Shown one piece after another: positions 19,900-32,360 of a DNA stretch of 64,000 bases. The DNA is from Adiantum capillus-veneris. Taxonomy: Eukaryota; Streptophyta; Polypodiopsida; Polypodiales; Pteridaceae. The stretch's first letter is position 1, and each line of letters starts with the position of its first letter. The notes beneath the pieces were generated by a model that saw nothing but the letters and a program-made list of their open reading frames with translations, was not told where the DNA came from and did not search any database. Position numbers and translations under genes: made by a program. The stretch is taken from contig CM043966.1 in the NCBI GenBank assembly GCA_014529385.2, positions 96,681,587 to 96,745,586 of the forward strand. The letters are read 5' to 3'.

Positions 19900-20883
19900 A
19901 TGTCATCATATATGTGTGCGTATTTTATCCCCTCATATAAATCCTTCTACTGAAGAGGCTCAATGTACTCAAGGTAATCATTTGTGAGGCCTCTCTTGAA
20001 GCCTCAAAAAGTTTAGAATGCATCGATTCCCTTTAACTTGAGTACTATCTCTTTGTAGTCTAAGATATACTGAGTTATGGACTTGCTCTACATTTTGAGC
20101 ACTTGTCCCATAACTCCCAATTTTTCTCTTCCCAAAATAGTGTTTTGAACTCTGACCAAGTGGTAGGACAAGTGGTCAAACTCATTCACCATTGTATGCC
20201 TTGTCAATCCATAGGAAACTAGGTTCTATGAGCTACACACAGCTAGGTTGCTTTTGTAGTGCATGAATATTTGAGCACTTTGCTAGGAAGATGTTCACAA
20301 AATCTTTGTTCCTTTCCCTTTCCTTTCCCCCCCAAATAGAGCAATTTGAAATCCTTGAGTAGAGGCAAGGCTGTCTCTATGGGCAGCCCTGCAGGTGCAT
20401 CAACCTAGACCCTCATAACCATCGATGAGGCTACACTCACTCATGCCACAGGTGGCCTCCTAATTTAGGAAGAGGATATTCCATTCAAGCGTTTGTGAGT
20501 GAATCTAGACGTGTGGAGATGCAGATGTTTTGCAACATCGTGACTACATCAGCCAGTACTTTTTATAAGGTGATCAACTTGGCATTAAAATATTTGAATA
20601 TCCCACCAGAGAGATCCATGTCCATAAGGATATTAATAGGATTGACCAGGTCATAGTCCTCATCAGTATCCTCCAAGGGATCCTCGTCATCTCCCTTGGT
20701 GTTGTCGGTCTCCATAAACTCAGGCTCATCATCCAAAAGTGGGTCAACAGGTTCGGTGGCCTCTACAGGCGTGATGGGTCCAAAGGCAATGTCTATGATT
20801 GTGGAGGGCATTGGCAGATCACATGAAGAGACCAACAAACATGCTATTGCCACATAGTTTGTTTCAGGGTTAAAAGCCCGCAT
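19900..20883 (-). pseudogene. gypsy Gag remnant
   Basis: Minus-strand coding similar to retrotransposon gag is scattered through 19.9-20.5 kb with many stops. At 20883-20563 there is one open stretch of 106 codons that is strongly acidic (DDEDPLEDTDEDYD). It lies directly upstream of the zinc-knuckle remnant, as Gag should. Assignment rests mainly on position. Confidence 0.45.
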
Positions 20884-23011
20884 CCGTCAATAACAAGCCC
20901 AAAAACCCTAAAGAGCTAGAAGGCGGTGGGGACTACGACATGCAAACTTTTTTTTTATGTTTTAGCAATTAAATGCACTAAACTAAAAAACAATCAAGGA
21001 TTTGAACACAAACACTAAAATGAAATGAGCAATAATGGAATAGTCCTCTATCATGCACATAAATAATGGAGCTCGCAAATGGTGCAATTCGGTGAAGCTC
21101 AAAACCACTTTGGGTAGCTCATATAGTCCAATATAATGAGGCCTATGTAAGCTCAGATCTTGATAGCGTGCAAACAAGAAGGAAAATGAGAACCTCTATA
21201 GCCTTGCACACACCACACCGTTAGAAAGAAACATTGTTAAGATGCAAAAAACACCTATACCGAATACCTGTAAAGTCGGGTGGCAAACAGATCTAACCCG
21301 ACCCATGATTAAAATTGCTGAAAACCAAGACCATAAAGACAAATCTTGTGTTATGTAGACCTCCGTAGAGTAACCATATGCTTGATTCCGATAGCAGATC
21401 AGAGAGTTACAAGCTTTTGAAGATGGGAGTCTCTCAAAAAGCTCCAAAAAAACAAGTCTCTGTAAGAAAAGAGGGGTGTGCAGGGAATTGTAGCTAAAAT
21501 AATGGGGGCATTTTCTACTTTATTGAAGTAAATTTCTCTTCCTTATTTTATTCGACATCTTTCTCTCTCATCTCCCCTTTTTATGGGCTCATTTTGACCA
21601 TTTTTTGGGGAAGAGGGGCTCTATGTCGGTCACTTTGACTTGGGGAGTGGGAAAGGTGGAGTGTCCAAAGGCCCAAAAAAAGGTCCACGTTCCTGGAAGC
21701 TGGTGGGAACCCAAAATGGGTACCCCCTCTCTCCCCCAATACCCACGAGCCCCCATAGCCAAGGAGTGAGAGCTCCATTTCCCCCTTTGATTCAACCTTA
21801 TGGGGTACCCACTCCCCCCCTTATACCCCCCAGTTTGCACTTACTCCACCCCATGTGGGACCATCCTCCCACCTCCCCACCCATGCATACAAATTTTCTA
21901 TTTTGTCCCCTACACCTAGCAACCTTGGCAGAAGCATGGTGGATGACTCCAAGCACCAAATGTGACGTCGTAAAGCAGGGCTTGGAGCTTATCACTTCAG
22001 CCATCTCCAAAAATTCTTGACCACATCATTTCTAATTAAATCCGTCAAATTGGACCACTTGCCTTTCCTCATATGCATCCGCAACCACTTTCTAACTAAG
22101 GGACCGCCAACTTCAAATGCATGTAGCTCATGATGTATGAGTTCGATCCACACGCTATCAAGCACGACTAAAAATGCTCATTGAAAACCATCTTTTGAAA
22201 GTTCAATCAACCCGAAACTCCAGCAAATAGCTTAGCAGGACCAAGCCTTTATACATAAATTTTGCAGGGGCACTCTTAAAACTCAAAGCATTATGTACAC
22301 CTATGTACTCGAGGCTAGTGGGCAAGCTTTTTAGCATGGATCAGTGACTTTATCTTCATCCAAAAATTTCTACCAACGTCCTCTTTTGTTCTCACATGAG
22401 AAGCATCTCTTTGGTGAATAGCTACTTGAATTCTCAACAATAGAAAAGAGGAAACCTTTTGGCAATTAGAATCCTCACTCCGCTTCTCTTTGTCGTTGCC
22501 TTGTGGAAACCACTTCCCAAGTTGATTTCCTTCCTTCTGTGGGAACCATCTCTTCTTTACTAAATTAAAATTTATTTTAATAAATAGAAATTTTGAAGTG
22601 TTGCTACACAAAGGTGCCAGACGATGGAGATATGAGCAGGAGGTGATGTCAAGTGGCCACTAACAAGAGTGGGCACCAGCACATGCGAGGCTCTGAAAAA
22701 TGGACAGGGTGGGTGCCACGACAGTGGTGGTGGAAAGCAGCAATGAGCTGCACTAAGTGGTATTGCTATAGACATCCGGAACGGCAACACTATAGGACTT
22801 ATCGATGGACGACAGCAGGGGTTGCGGAGTGTGAGGCTCCAAATGGCTTACAATTGGAGGTCTTGGCAATTGCAAGGTTGCAATGGCACCGATAGTAGCA
22901 GGGCGTAGCGGCATTGGCATGCAGCAGATGACAATGAGTAGCAGCGTTGGCATGTAGTAGGTGCCTACGAGATGCAACGATTCTCTCCCCCCTTGCTAGA
23001 TAGCGAGCCAA

Positions 23012-23014
<3 letters not shown>
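20884..23014. other. no gene recognised; probable leader or nested repeat
   Basis: Contains short ORFs without family resemblance, including a Pro-rich one at 21640-22020 caused by C-rich low-complexity DNA. 22,620-22,960 has imperfect internal repeats (ggcattggcatg and similar). Lying between gag and PBS of the minus-strand gypsy element, it is either a long leader or contains another insertion. Confidence 0.35.

Positions 23015-23086
<72 letters not shown>
23015..23086. repeat. (GA)n microsatellite, about 72 bp
   Basis: Uninterrupted AG/GA dinucleotides in the leader of the minus-strand gypsy element. On the element's own sense strand this is a (CT)n tract. Confidence 0.95.
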
Positions 23087-23088
<2 letters not shown>

Positions 23089-23288
23089 CTTGATGAGAGA
23101 TTGCTAAGCTTGTGAAAGAGCATGAAAGAGCAAGAGGTTCCCTCTCTTAGCTATGGCATTGGTCTATGCTCTCTTCTTCTTCCTCATAGCTAAAGATGCC
23201 TTACCCTCCTAGCTCATCCCCCTTAACCCAATAATTGGGTGGATTAAAATATAAGTGGGACCATTCACACACAAAATGCAATCCAAAA

Positions 23289-23300
23289 GCTATGATACCA
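23289..23300 (-). promoter_or_regulatory. tRNA-Met-type primer-binding site
   Basis: The minus strand reads tggtatcatagc, one base from tggtatcagagc, the usual complement of plant initiator tRNA-Met 3' ends and present unchanged in the copia element at 43157. It sits 12 bp from the LTR edge at 23313. Confidence 0.65.
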
Positions 23301-23312
23301 ATCTTACTCCCT

Positions 23313-23430
23313 TGTAATGCCATCACGGGAATCCCCAAGGGGAGAGGGTAAGGTCTAGAGTTCTTCACCCATGAGAATAATGAGGCTTGCCCCTCATTCC
23401 TGGACCCTTTATAATGTGTGGCATGTTGTC
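23313..23430 (-). repeat. LTR edge (U5/R and TATA) of the minus-strand gypsy element
   Basis: On the minus strand the LTR ends ggcattaca just before the PBS. A TATA box (attataaag) lies at 23415-23407, about 95 bp from that end, giving a short R-U5. The outer end of the LTR was not located. Confidence 0.5.
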
Positions 23431-24989
23431 CACATTGGTTCTATTCACACGCTTCGGCCAGTGATCTCCCCCTAAACCCCACTTTTCAACTCAATGGTTG
23501 AAAGGCAGCCAACCTGTCCATAGCAATTATAGGCTATGTGACAGCGACAACGAGGCGGTTGAGCATCAATGACAAGCTCCCTCTTCACTATAGTGAGAAA
23601 CTCCCTCCTAGACTATGACACAGTAAGGTAGGCGACACACTATCTACCTTAGCCGAGCTTGCCTACAATAAGGTTGTTTGTTTGCAACCATCGTGACTTG
23701 CACATGGCGCATAGCAAGGCCATTTTACTTGATAGTATGATGTTGGTTATTACTTATCTAATCATCTTAACATGATGAAGTTTAAACTTGCTGAATGAGG
23801 GAGGCCACTCAATAACTTCTTAACCTTGTTGAAACCTCATTTTAGATCACCATTATCATAACTTGAGTGTTCATGATGCCCCAACTCTAGGTACAAGATT
23901 ACCTACTACATAGAGGTGATACCAAGGGGAGGTACCATATGGACTTCTTGGGTTGGTATGAGTTCTGAGTATGTTTTATAACTCATTTTCATAAGTTGAT
24001 TGCACTTTTTTTTATCTCCAAAAGGTAAAGTGTTGATACGTGATCACCTACTGTGAATAGTATGGTCATCTTTGCGCAGACAACTCTCTTTTTTCATCAT
24101 AAAGGTATTATGTACCTTTTATGAGGAAAGTGATGTGATAGGGGATAGCCTAGAGCTTGATGCATTGGTATAAATTCGTAGTCTCCTTCTTGCATGATAT
24201 GCATACCCCCAAAAATAAGAAAAAATTGTTTTTCACATAAAGATGGATTTGTGGTGTATACTTATATCAAGTGGTGGAGCTGATTTGTGTCATGTCTACA
24301 TTCACTTGATAAATGAGCTTGCATGTATGGGAACCTTGGAGAATATATGTTAAGGTCTCATGTGTGTCTACACCTTGTTCTAGAGCTTCTAGGTCAAGAA
24401 TTGGTCCCATGTGAAGAGGGATCATGGTCTATTGTTTTCATGGATTCAGGATGATTATATTGGTGTTTTTAAAGGATTATTACTTGCTGATCAAAAAATA
24501 TTTATGCATAAAGATTATGTTCCAAAAGTCAAGTGTGCACTATGGGTCTCGTAGTGGTGGGTACTACTAAATTCCAAGTGTAGGATTCATGTCTCAAGGG
24601 AGATTTTTTTAATGTTTTGGTGATGAGGATTTCCCATATGGTTATGGTCATGGTTGTGTAACCCATATGGCTCTTAGTATTTTTTTAGAGATGGATTACA
24701 ATGTTGAATTATCGTATCCGTATGTCATACTAAAGTGGCTTTATGAGATGGATATGCATTACCCAAATAGGGGTGAGATGTGTGTATATGTGATATGATT
24801 GATGATCTACATTTGATGGTATTTGATTGAAGATATGGTTGATGATTGCGGTGTCTTGTTCGTAGACAAGATGTATGTGATTCTATGGGCTATGAGAGCT
24901 TGAGGGTTTCACCTTTCAAAAATACCTATAGCATGTGCATTCAAGAGGTATCTATAAAACCCCTCTACACACACATGTCACCATGAATT
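23431..24989. other. no gene recognised
   Basis: AT-rich with no ORF of interest. The left part may be the U3 of the minus-strand LTR; the right part may be the leader of the copia relic that starts near 25.0 kb. No repeat edge was seen. Confidence 0.4.
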
Positions 24990-25016
24990 AAAAGGACCCT
25001 TAGCATTAGCTCTCAT

Positions 25017-25533
25017 TTGAATGAGTTCAAAAATGTCTTTTTACAAATTACTTCCAAAGGTTTTAACTTTGATGATGAGATGAAGGTCATATTCTTGCTA
25101 TATTTGCTACCATCATCATGGGATACGTTCTATACATCCATAAGTAACTCCGTGCCTAAGGGAAAGTTGTTTTCAATGATGTTACGAGATCATTGCTCAC
25201 TGAGGAGATTAATGTTAGTCTATTGATGCGAGTGGGCATGATGATGTATATATGGCTAGTGGCATCCATGACAAGCGAAGACAGCATGGTCGTAATTGTG
25301 GTCATTCTCAGGATCGCAAGAACAGTTGTAGCAAGAGTCATAGAAGGTACATGAGGAATGTTGAATGTTATCATTGCCATAAAAAGGGACATGTAAAGAA
25401 GGATTTTCATGTATTACAACATGAAAAGGGCAAAGAAAAAGCAAATTCTGACACACCTAAAAGCACTGTGAAGATAGAAGAACTAAATGTTCTTGAGTCT
25501 CCTACTGTTGAGACTGTTCCTAGTGCAACTTAG
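25017..25533 (+). pseudogene. copia Gag fragment with zinc knuckle
   Basis: 25017-25226 encodes a gag segment (FLLYLLPSSWDTFYTSISNS). 25252-25533 encodes CYHCHKKGHVKKDF, a zinc knuckle with the last Cys replaced by Phe, then a Lys/Glu-rich tail. The two pieces are in different frames. Confidence 0.7.
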
Positions 25534-25578
25534 CCATGAGATGTGTTAATCTTCACCTCAAATTTGAGTTCTTCCTAG

Positions 25579-26226
25579 TATTGGATAGTGGACTCAGGTG
25601 CTAGTTTTCACGTGACTCCTCATAAGGAGTGGTTCTCCACGTATATTGTTACACATGGTACAGTGAAATTAGGGAATTCTTATGAGCTTGATATATGCAT
25701 TATTGGGGCCATAAAACTTTATATACGTAATGGCATTGAGTTTATGTTGCAGAATGTCAGACATGTACCCATATTGACGAAGACGTCTGTTGGGCAATTC
25801 GATGGTTTGGGTAACACTACCATCTTTGCACATGGTTCTTGGATCATCAATAAAGGAAACCAAGTCATGCTTAAAGGCCAAAAGTCTAGCTCATTGTATT
25901 CACTCTATGTCTCTTCAGTAAAAGAGAATTCTATTTGTGTATCCGAGCTACTGTCTACAGAGTTGTGGCATAGCCAACTAGGACATATGAGTCAAAAAGG
26001 AATAAAAGTACTGCATCATTTTGGTTATATCTGTGTGTTAGATTACTCTGACTTTTCTTTATGTGAGCATTTCATTTATGGCAAACAAACTAGGTTGACA
26101 TCAATGCCTTTAGACAAGGAGTTAGGAAGTCCTCTAGATCGTTTTCATAGCAACTTGTGTGGACCTATGCCTGATAAGTATCTAGGGGGCAATATACTTC
26201 CTAGCATTCATAGATGGCTCTGCTAG
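25579..26226 (+). pseudogene. copia protease and integrase zinc finger
   Basis: WIVDSGASFHVTPHKEWF gives the D-S-G protease site (frame open from 25582). The integrase HHCC region follows, LWHSQLGHMS then CEHFIYGKQ, where the final Cys of CEHC is changed to Phe, and then NLCGPMPDKYLGG, with Asn where the first catalytic Asp is usual. The stop is TAG at 26224. Confidence 0.75.
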
Positions 26227-27569
26227 GAAGGTGTGGGTTTATCTCTCGAAGAAGAAGAGTGGCGTCTTTAGTGTTTTCCAAAAGTTCTTAGCCATGGTAG
26301 AAAACCAGTCAGGTAGAAAGATTAAAGCTTTGTAAACTGACAATGGAGGCAAGTTCAAGGACTTTTTTAGCAAATGTGCCATTAGAAGATAGTTCACCAC
26401 GCCTTACACACCTGCTCAGAATGGTGTGGTAGAAACGATGCATATGAATATCTAGAAACGGGTCACTTCTATGTTGTCTACGGCCACTTTACCTCGGGAG
26501 TTTTTGGGGGAAGCTATTATGACAATTATTTGCTTGATGAATCAATCACCTAGTACACCATTAAAGTATAAGCTTCCACAGGAGATGTGGATGGGCAAAT
26601 AGCCTAATTACAATCGATTACATGTATTTGGGTGTGAGGCATTCTTGCATGTGCCCAAAGAGCTTAGACAAAAGCTGGGTAGACAAAAGCTCAATCCTAA
26701 ATCACACAAGTGCATCTTCATTGGATATGGTGTAGACAGAGAAATGGGATATCATCTCTGGCACTCAGAATCTAAGAAAGTTATACACAGCTCACAGGTG
26801 ATATTCAATGAGTTTAAAATGCATATATAGCCAATGAAATATTGCAAAGTAAGGCTTGAGGATGTTGCCTCACCACCACTTATGCAAAATTCTAGATGTG
26901 CTAGTGATGCTTCTTCCACTAGTACACCTACAAACGTTTCTCCAAAAAGAGCAGAATCGAGCAGTTAGGCACTTAGAAGATCTACTCATGTATCTCGTGC
27001 ACCTAAGAATTTTGAGCCATGATTGGACTATTTGTTAGTCATTGACTGCAGTGAGCCCACTTGTTATAAAGAAGGTATTCAGAGGGAAGATAGTGTGAAG
27101 TGGGAGTAGGCTATGCAATCTGAGTATAACTCGAATGAGACTTAGGAGTTGACAGAGTTACTAGAAGGTAAACAAGCATTGCCTTGAAAATGGGTGGGCA
27201 AGAAGAAGTACACGGTAGAAGATCTTGAGCCTGATTATAAGGCATAGATGGGTTACTAAAGGATTGAGGCAGAAGAAAGTCATAGATTTTGATGAGATCT
27301 TTTCTCCAGTGGTCAAAATGACTACACTGCATCTTGTGCTTGGTTTAGTAGCCATAGAGGACATGGAGTTGGTCCAAATGGATCTAAAGACGGTGTTTCT
27401 TCATGGGGATCTTGAAGAAGTTGTCTACATGACGCAGCAAGAAGGTTTTGAGATAAAGCCTGAGAAACCAACAAGGGCAGAATTGGTATGTAGACTCAAA
27501 AAATATTTGTATGGTCTAAAGCAAGAACAAGACAGTGGTTGGAGGCAATATGGGTGGTGTGATATATGA
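26227..27569 (+). pseudogene. copia integrase core and truncated RT
   Basis: Integrase pieces TPYTPAQNGVVE and HVFGCEAFLHVPKEL (to 26830) are broken by several TAG/TAA codons. RT begins near 27,110 and is readable at 27225-27552 (VIDFDEIFSPVVKMTTLH, MDLKTVFLHGDLEE, YGLKQ). The sequence stops before the YVDD region. Dead copy. Confidence 0.75.
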
Positions 27570-28277
27570 AGCATGACCCACTGGATTCCTCCCAAGCCAT
27601 AATACATTGGCATTGTAGAAAAGTTTCATTCACTTGGGAGTCTACTGAGGCATCGTATAGCAAGTGTAATGCCTCCCATCTCCCAAACCACTTCTCTATG
27701 TCTTGCATCCAACCCATGCTCAAGATCTTGCTTTTATGCATCTTTTAACTTTTTTTCTTGCTTCCCATTCAATTGTAAGGAGTCAACGTGAAGGCTTTTG
27801 ATGCATCTTTATCATGTACTCCACAAACCTTTCCATGCCCATAACCTCAATTGGAAGAGATCCCGACTCAAGAACTAGGAGCATATATGGTGTTTGTGTC
27901 TTAGCTTGGAGAAAGTTTGTAAGCAAAAGCTTTTGGACATTCTCAAACTCTTTCCAAGTAGACTTTGACAGGCTCCTGCCTCTCACGTCAACTCCCTAAA
28001 GAAGATCCGGAGTCACCAATGTGTCAAAAAGATACTTCTTGAGAACCCAACATTTGATGTTTCCCGCATTACACGTGTTCTCAAATGCATAGTACGCTCT
28101 CTTCCCTGCTTCCAAATGATGCATAGCACATTCATGCCACTTGTGATTGGCCGAAAACTCAAGGCTAAGGTACTTAAATCTCTTAACAACTTCTAGTGCC
28201 TGATTGTTGTGCACAATGCATGGCTTGTCCTTATGGTTGGTTTTCACAAGCATAACCTTTGTTTTGGACTCATTCAC
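27560..28277 (-). pseudogene. LINE reverse transcriptase C-terminal fragment
   Basis: The minus-strand piece 28277-27996 (NESKTKVMLVKT, KYLSLEFSANHKWHECA, AGKRAYYAFENTC) followed in other frames by STWKEFENVQKL, SGSLPIEVMGMERFVEYM and SMGWMQDIEKWF. This succession is typical of the region after the RT catalytic domain in plant LINEs. Frameshifts and truncation on both sides; it abuts the copia relic near 27,555. Confidence 0.65.
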
Positions 28278-28334
28278 AAAATCAGCTCACTGTGCAATCA
28301 AAATTTCTCAAGGACAACCATAAGCTTTTAAGCA

Positions 28335-28337
<3 letters not shown>

Positions 28338-28393
<56 letters not shown>

Positions 28394-28416
28394 GGAGGGG
28401 TAGCAAGAGACAGAAG

Positions 28417-28477
<61 letters not shown>

Positions 28478-28485
28478 GGGGGGGG
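28338..28485. repeat. two (GA)n tracts and a G-run of about 19
   Basis: GA dinucleotides at about 28338-28390 and 28422-28467, separated by a GGGGAG-type spacer, then an uninterrupted poly-G run at about 28467-28485. Such tracts are prone to slippage and sequencing error. Confidence 0.9.
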
Positions 28486-28499
28486 AGAGTTAAGAAAAA

Positions 28500-29266
28500 G
28501 CTCTCTCCAAAAAATCTTTTTGGAGCGAGTTTTCAAAGCGAGATTTTCTTCCAGATTTGGTCTGTTGAACAATATTTGAAAAACCCACTCCAAAGTTTGC
28601 TCAAAAAGCTTGCTCCAGACCTCAACTCGATCAGGTCTAAATTTGGAGCCCAATCACACATTGCCACTAGATGAACTAGTTTTGGTGCAAAATGTAAGGC
28701 CTTGGCATGGTAGGACAAATATATGATGACAAATGTCAACTCTCTCTTACAATAGCCTACATACACATGACAAAATGCAAAGTAAATGCCGCTCGTGTAA
28801 GAAAAAGGAAGAAAAAAGGCTCGAGGTGGGACATCATTAACTTGCCATGTGGCACTAATTGACAAGCTTTATCCAACAGTCCTCCCAAGAGTTCACCTAT
28901 GAAGAAGTTTGCACCACGGATGTGCTCAAGAATCATCCATCACACACCCCCCACCCCCCCTTTTCAAAAAATATATTGGATTTCATTGAGCATGTCCTTA
29001 GGCTAGATAGACAGTTGATTTATACAAATGCATGTACACTTTACGTGTCCGGATGTACAAAATGGTAGTCAAGAAGATGCCAAATATGCAAACTTATAAA
29101 AGTGTACATATTTGGTTCATGTTCAAATAATTGGACATGACACATTGTTTTGGCCGGAATACTAGAACCCAATACACTATTTTGCCCAAAATCTTCTTAA
29201 CACATTTCCACCAATCTAGATGTATGTGAAATTCCATGTGATTGAGTCAACGCGCATGCCAAGCCC
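28500..29266. other. no gene recognised
   Basis: Short ORFs only, none with family features. A C-rich patch near 28,950. Nothing to assign. Confidence 0.4.
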
Positions 29267-30310
29267 TTATTGATTGTTTTCTTCCACTTGCAATAACAAA
29301 TATGATAGATAAGATAAAAAATTGATTTTAATTTTTATATTTTTTGATAAATTAAAAGTGAGTCCTACCCATAAGCTTAAGTAGGCCTTTTGTAGCTTTG
29401 ATATGTATGCTTTTGCTGCAACTCCACTAATGAATTGACCACAACCATACCCCAAGCTAGTAGCATAAGCAATAGCATGTTGATCACTCAATTTTTTCGT
29501 TTTGTGAGACAATTTTAACAAGTTCAGTTGGTTTGAAGATAGTAGTGTCACACCAAACTTGGATGCTAACATAGTTGGATCCTTGCCTAAGGAGTTTACT
29601 ACTTTCTTGAGCATAACTTAACTTGTTATTGCACAATGGTAGCTGTGAAGAGGCACAAGATGAGCTTTCCACTTTGACTAAATTGTTGTCAAGTTCTTTC
29701 CTTAGAACTTGGGCATTGAACATACCCAATTCTTCCATTATGTCTTGAAACTTTGTCAATAGGTCATGAACCTCTATGATTGGAGATTTTCCTAGCCGAT
29801 TGAGTGAAATAATGGATTGAATGTCATCTGTATTATTTAAATTTAAAAGGTATGGTAGAAGCTCATTGCAAAGAAGATAGTCAGGTCTCCCTTGAAAACT
29901 TTCAGGATATAAGCAGTTATATAGGGCCATATCTATACTAATCACATTGAAAAAATATGTACCTTTGTTTTTCTCCCCACCTTCAATCCCTTGCTCCCTT
30001 TCTTGAATGCTTTGGACTTTGTTTGTATTTTGTGTAGCTTTTCCTGTCCCTCAACTTTTTCTTGTACGTCCTTGGTTGCAATAGTAACTTGGAGCTCTTC
30101 ATTGGCTTCACCCTTCTTCTCACTACCCTCTACATCTTCATCTCTTTGAGGCATGTTGTTAGTGTCGTGTGAAAGTTTTGGAGAATTTTGCACAACAAAA
30201 TCACTTGAATGCTCTACCACCACCATCTCCTCTTCACTATTACTAATGTTGCTTTCATGAATTTGGGTCTCTCTAGCAGTAGGTAGCATATTCTTGCTCC
30301 CTTTAGTCAT
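29267..30310 (-). pseudogene. unrecognised broken minus-strand coding region
   Basis: Three overlapping open pieces: 30310-29942 (122 codons, begins MTKGSKN, Glu/Lys-rich, basic end), 29945-29484 (PDYLLCNELLPYLLNL, a helical segment) and 29614-29267 (KKVVNSLGKDPTML). Together they read like one protein with frameshifts. I recognise no family. On the same strand and perhaps part of the same unit as 32,361-34,330. Confidence 0.3.
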
Positions 30311-30599
30311 GTCATTTGAAGTTTTTTGAGAGGTTCGTTCTATAGGATTAATTTTGTGCTCTACAATATCTTGAGTAGATATATCATCACCTTATGAAAC
30401 TGGGTCTCTCCAACAATGGTGGGTAGCACTTGTGCTGCTTGAGTTATGCTATCTTCATCTTCTATTTTGTTGTCTTCATTTGAAAGATGAAAAAATCCAA
30501 AAAATAGTCTAGTGGATTTTCAATAACCATAGAATCCATTCCATTTCCATCTAACCCAAACGTTTTATGCTAGAAAGGCTCCATTGAACACATTAACAC

Positions 30600-31690
30600 A
30601 AAAATGCTCACCTAGCATGATACCTAAAGCACATTTGAAAGTGAGGCTCAATCTTAAACTCCAGCCTAAGGCTTAAGCCTCAAAGTTTAGGCTTTTGTTT
30701 CAAGCCTAAAACTTAAGTTTCAAAGTTTAGGCTTGTGTTTTAAGTTTAAAGTGTAAGCCCTAGGCCCCTTTTAGTCTTTATCATTCACTATGTGAAAACC
30801 TTTTTTTATTATGTGCGCTCAAGACCTATTTATAAAACCCCTTATCTATGAATTTTTCAAGGTATGATCCATTTTTTTCATAATCTATAAGTATTTTGTT
30901 ATTTGTAACATTATTTTGCTACAATGCTCATGAAGTTGGACTCACATGGTAGTGCTACACTAACATACGAACGCAAGGCTCAAACTTAAGTTCGATCCTA
31001 CAAAATAAATTTCAATTTCTTGTTAGAGATTATGACTCTTTCTTAACATATGTAATTGCTACAATAAGGATATGAAATTTTGAGCTTCACTTGGAACTAC
31101 CGAGGTAGGATTCTATGACAAGGACTTTTGTCGTTGAAACTCATACACATGATAATGTGATGCTCACCTAGCATGCTACCTATTTCACATTTGGAGGTGA
31201 GACTCAAACTTAAGTTTATGCCTAAGGCTTAATTCTTAACCTTAGGCTTATGTTTCAAGTGTAAGGTTTAAGTCTCAAGCCCTTTCTAGTCTCAATGCAT
31301 TCATTATGTGTAAAATTATTATATTATGCACATCCAAGGCCTATTAAAAACCCTCTTAACTATGAATCTTTCAAGGTATGATCCCTTTTACTTCATAATA
31401 TGTAAGTATTGTTATTTGGAAGATTGTATTGCTACAATGCTCTTGAGATTGGCCTAACATGGTAGTGCTCATGAACTTGGCCTCACATGGTAGTGCTACA
31501 CTAACATGTGAAGGCAAGGCTCAAACTTAAGTTCGAGCCTACAAACTAAATTTCAATGCCTTGTTAGGTACAAAGATATTATGAGTTTCACGTAATATAT
31601 GCAAGTGCTACGCTAGGATATGGAATTTCAAGTCTCACTTAGAAAAACTCAGCTAGGACTTTTGTGATTGAAGTTCATACACTAGTGCTT
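30600..31690. repeat. tandem duplication, unit about 550 bp, with CTTAAG palindromes
   Basis: Segments recur in order about 540-560 bp apart: cacctagcatg at 30,610 and 31,168; tttcaaggtatgatcc at 30,855 and 31,370; catggtagtgctacactaac at 30,945 and 31,487. Each unit contains a palindrome of the type ggctcaaactt followed by aagttcgagcc (30977, 31518). No coding potential. Confidence 0.7.
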
Positions 31691-32360
31691 CACTAGCTCT
31701 CCTTGTTAGGATTGAACTTAAGTTTGAGCCTCATTGGTGTTTGGTAATGCTATTATTTTCTCACCAAAGCCAAAATTGCTTACTCTTAATACACGTCTAT
31801 ATGTTAGCTATGATCTGTGAACTGGCACTTTAAATATAAGACATGTGCTTTGTGATGGCTCAAACTCAAGTTTGATCCCTCCATGATTTTTTAAATGGTA
31901 GATGTGCATAGATACCACTCAATCAACAACGATTAAATTTAATTAAAATGACATACTTTTAGAAAAAGACACAAGATAGTATTAAGAAAATAGTGTTTAA
32001 AGGACCTAAAATTTCACAATTGATCAATCAAATACACTATCCTGCCTTTTTACACTTTAGGGATGGCATGCATCATTAAACCTAGTATCAAAAATACTCT
32101 AAGAAGCATTCACACCTTTTTCATTAGCTATCTTGAGGGTCTCTATCATCCTCTTGTGCATCCTGATTGCCTGCATCATGATCCTCATTATCCTCAACAT
32201 TTTCTTTTGCACACTCAACATCCACAACTGGACTCATTTCTCCAACATTGTCTCCCCCCCCTTGATGGTCAAAATTTGTAGTTTCTTAAACTTTGCTATC
32301 ATCTGTGTTGTCTACATTATCATTGTCTTCATTTCCATCAAAATCCTCTCCACTGCTTTG
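31691..32360. other. AT-rich spacer, no gene recognised
   Basis: Carries two more palindrome copies (31,709 and 31,857). Short + strand ORFs at 32,063-32,435 are antisense to, or just beyond, the unrecognised minus-strand coding and look like shadows. Confidence 0.4.

Larger units (their letters stand above)
17401..23430 (-). mobile_element. degraded minus-strand Ty3/gypsy element
   Basis: Read on the minus strand from right to left: LTR edge (23313 on) with a TATA box, PBS (23289-23300), leader with a GA tract, gag (20.9-19.5 kb), protease (19.48-19.17 kb), RT (18.86-17.93 kb) and an integrase scrap (17.64-17.42 kb). RNase H and most of integrase are deleted, and the left side is cut by the LTR of the + strand gypsy element. 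Every domain has stops or frameshifts. Confidence 0.7.
24990..27555 (+). mobile_element. degraded Ty1/copia element
   Basis: Gag, zinc knuckle, protease, integrase and the start of RT follow in copia order (integrase before RT) on the + strand. Many residues match the better preserved copia element at 42,963-49,147, for example LWHSQLGHMSQKGIKVL against LWHSRLGHMSKKGMEIL, so the two are of the same lineage. It ends within RT near 27,555, where a minus-strand LINE fragment begins. No LTR was found. Confidence 0.8.

Noticed and set aside
21640-22020. 126-codon Pro-rich ORF
   Set aside because: Local C-rich low-complexity DNA with a competing antisense ORF; no motif, no start context, no conserved pattern.
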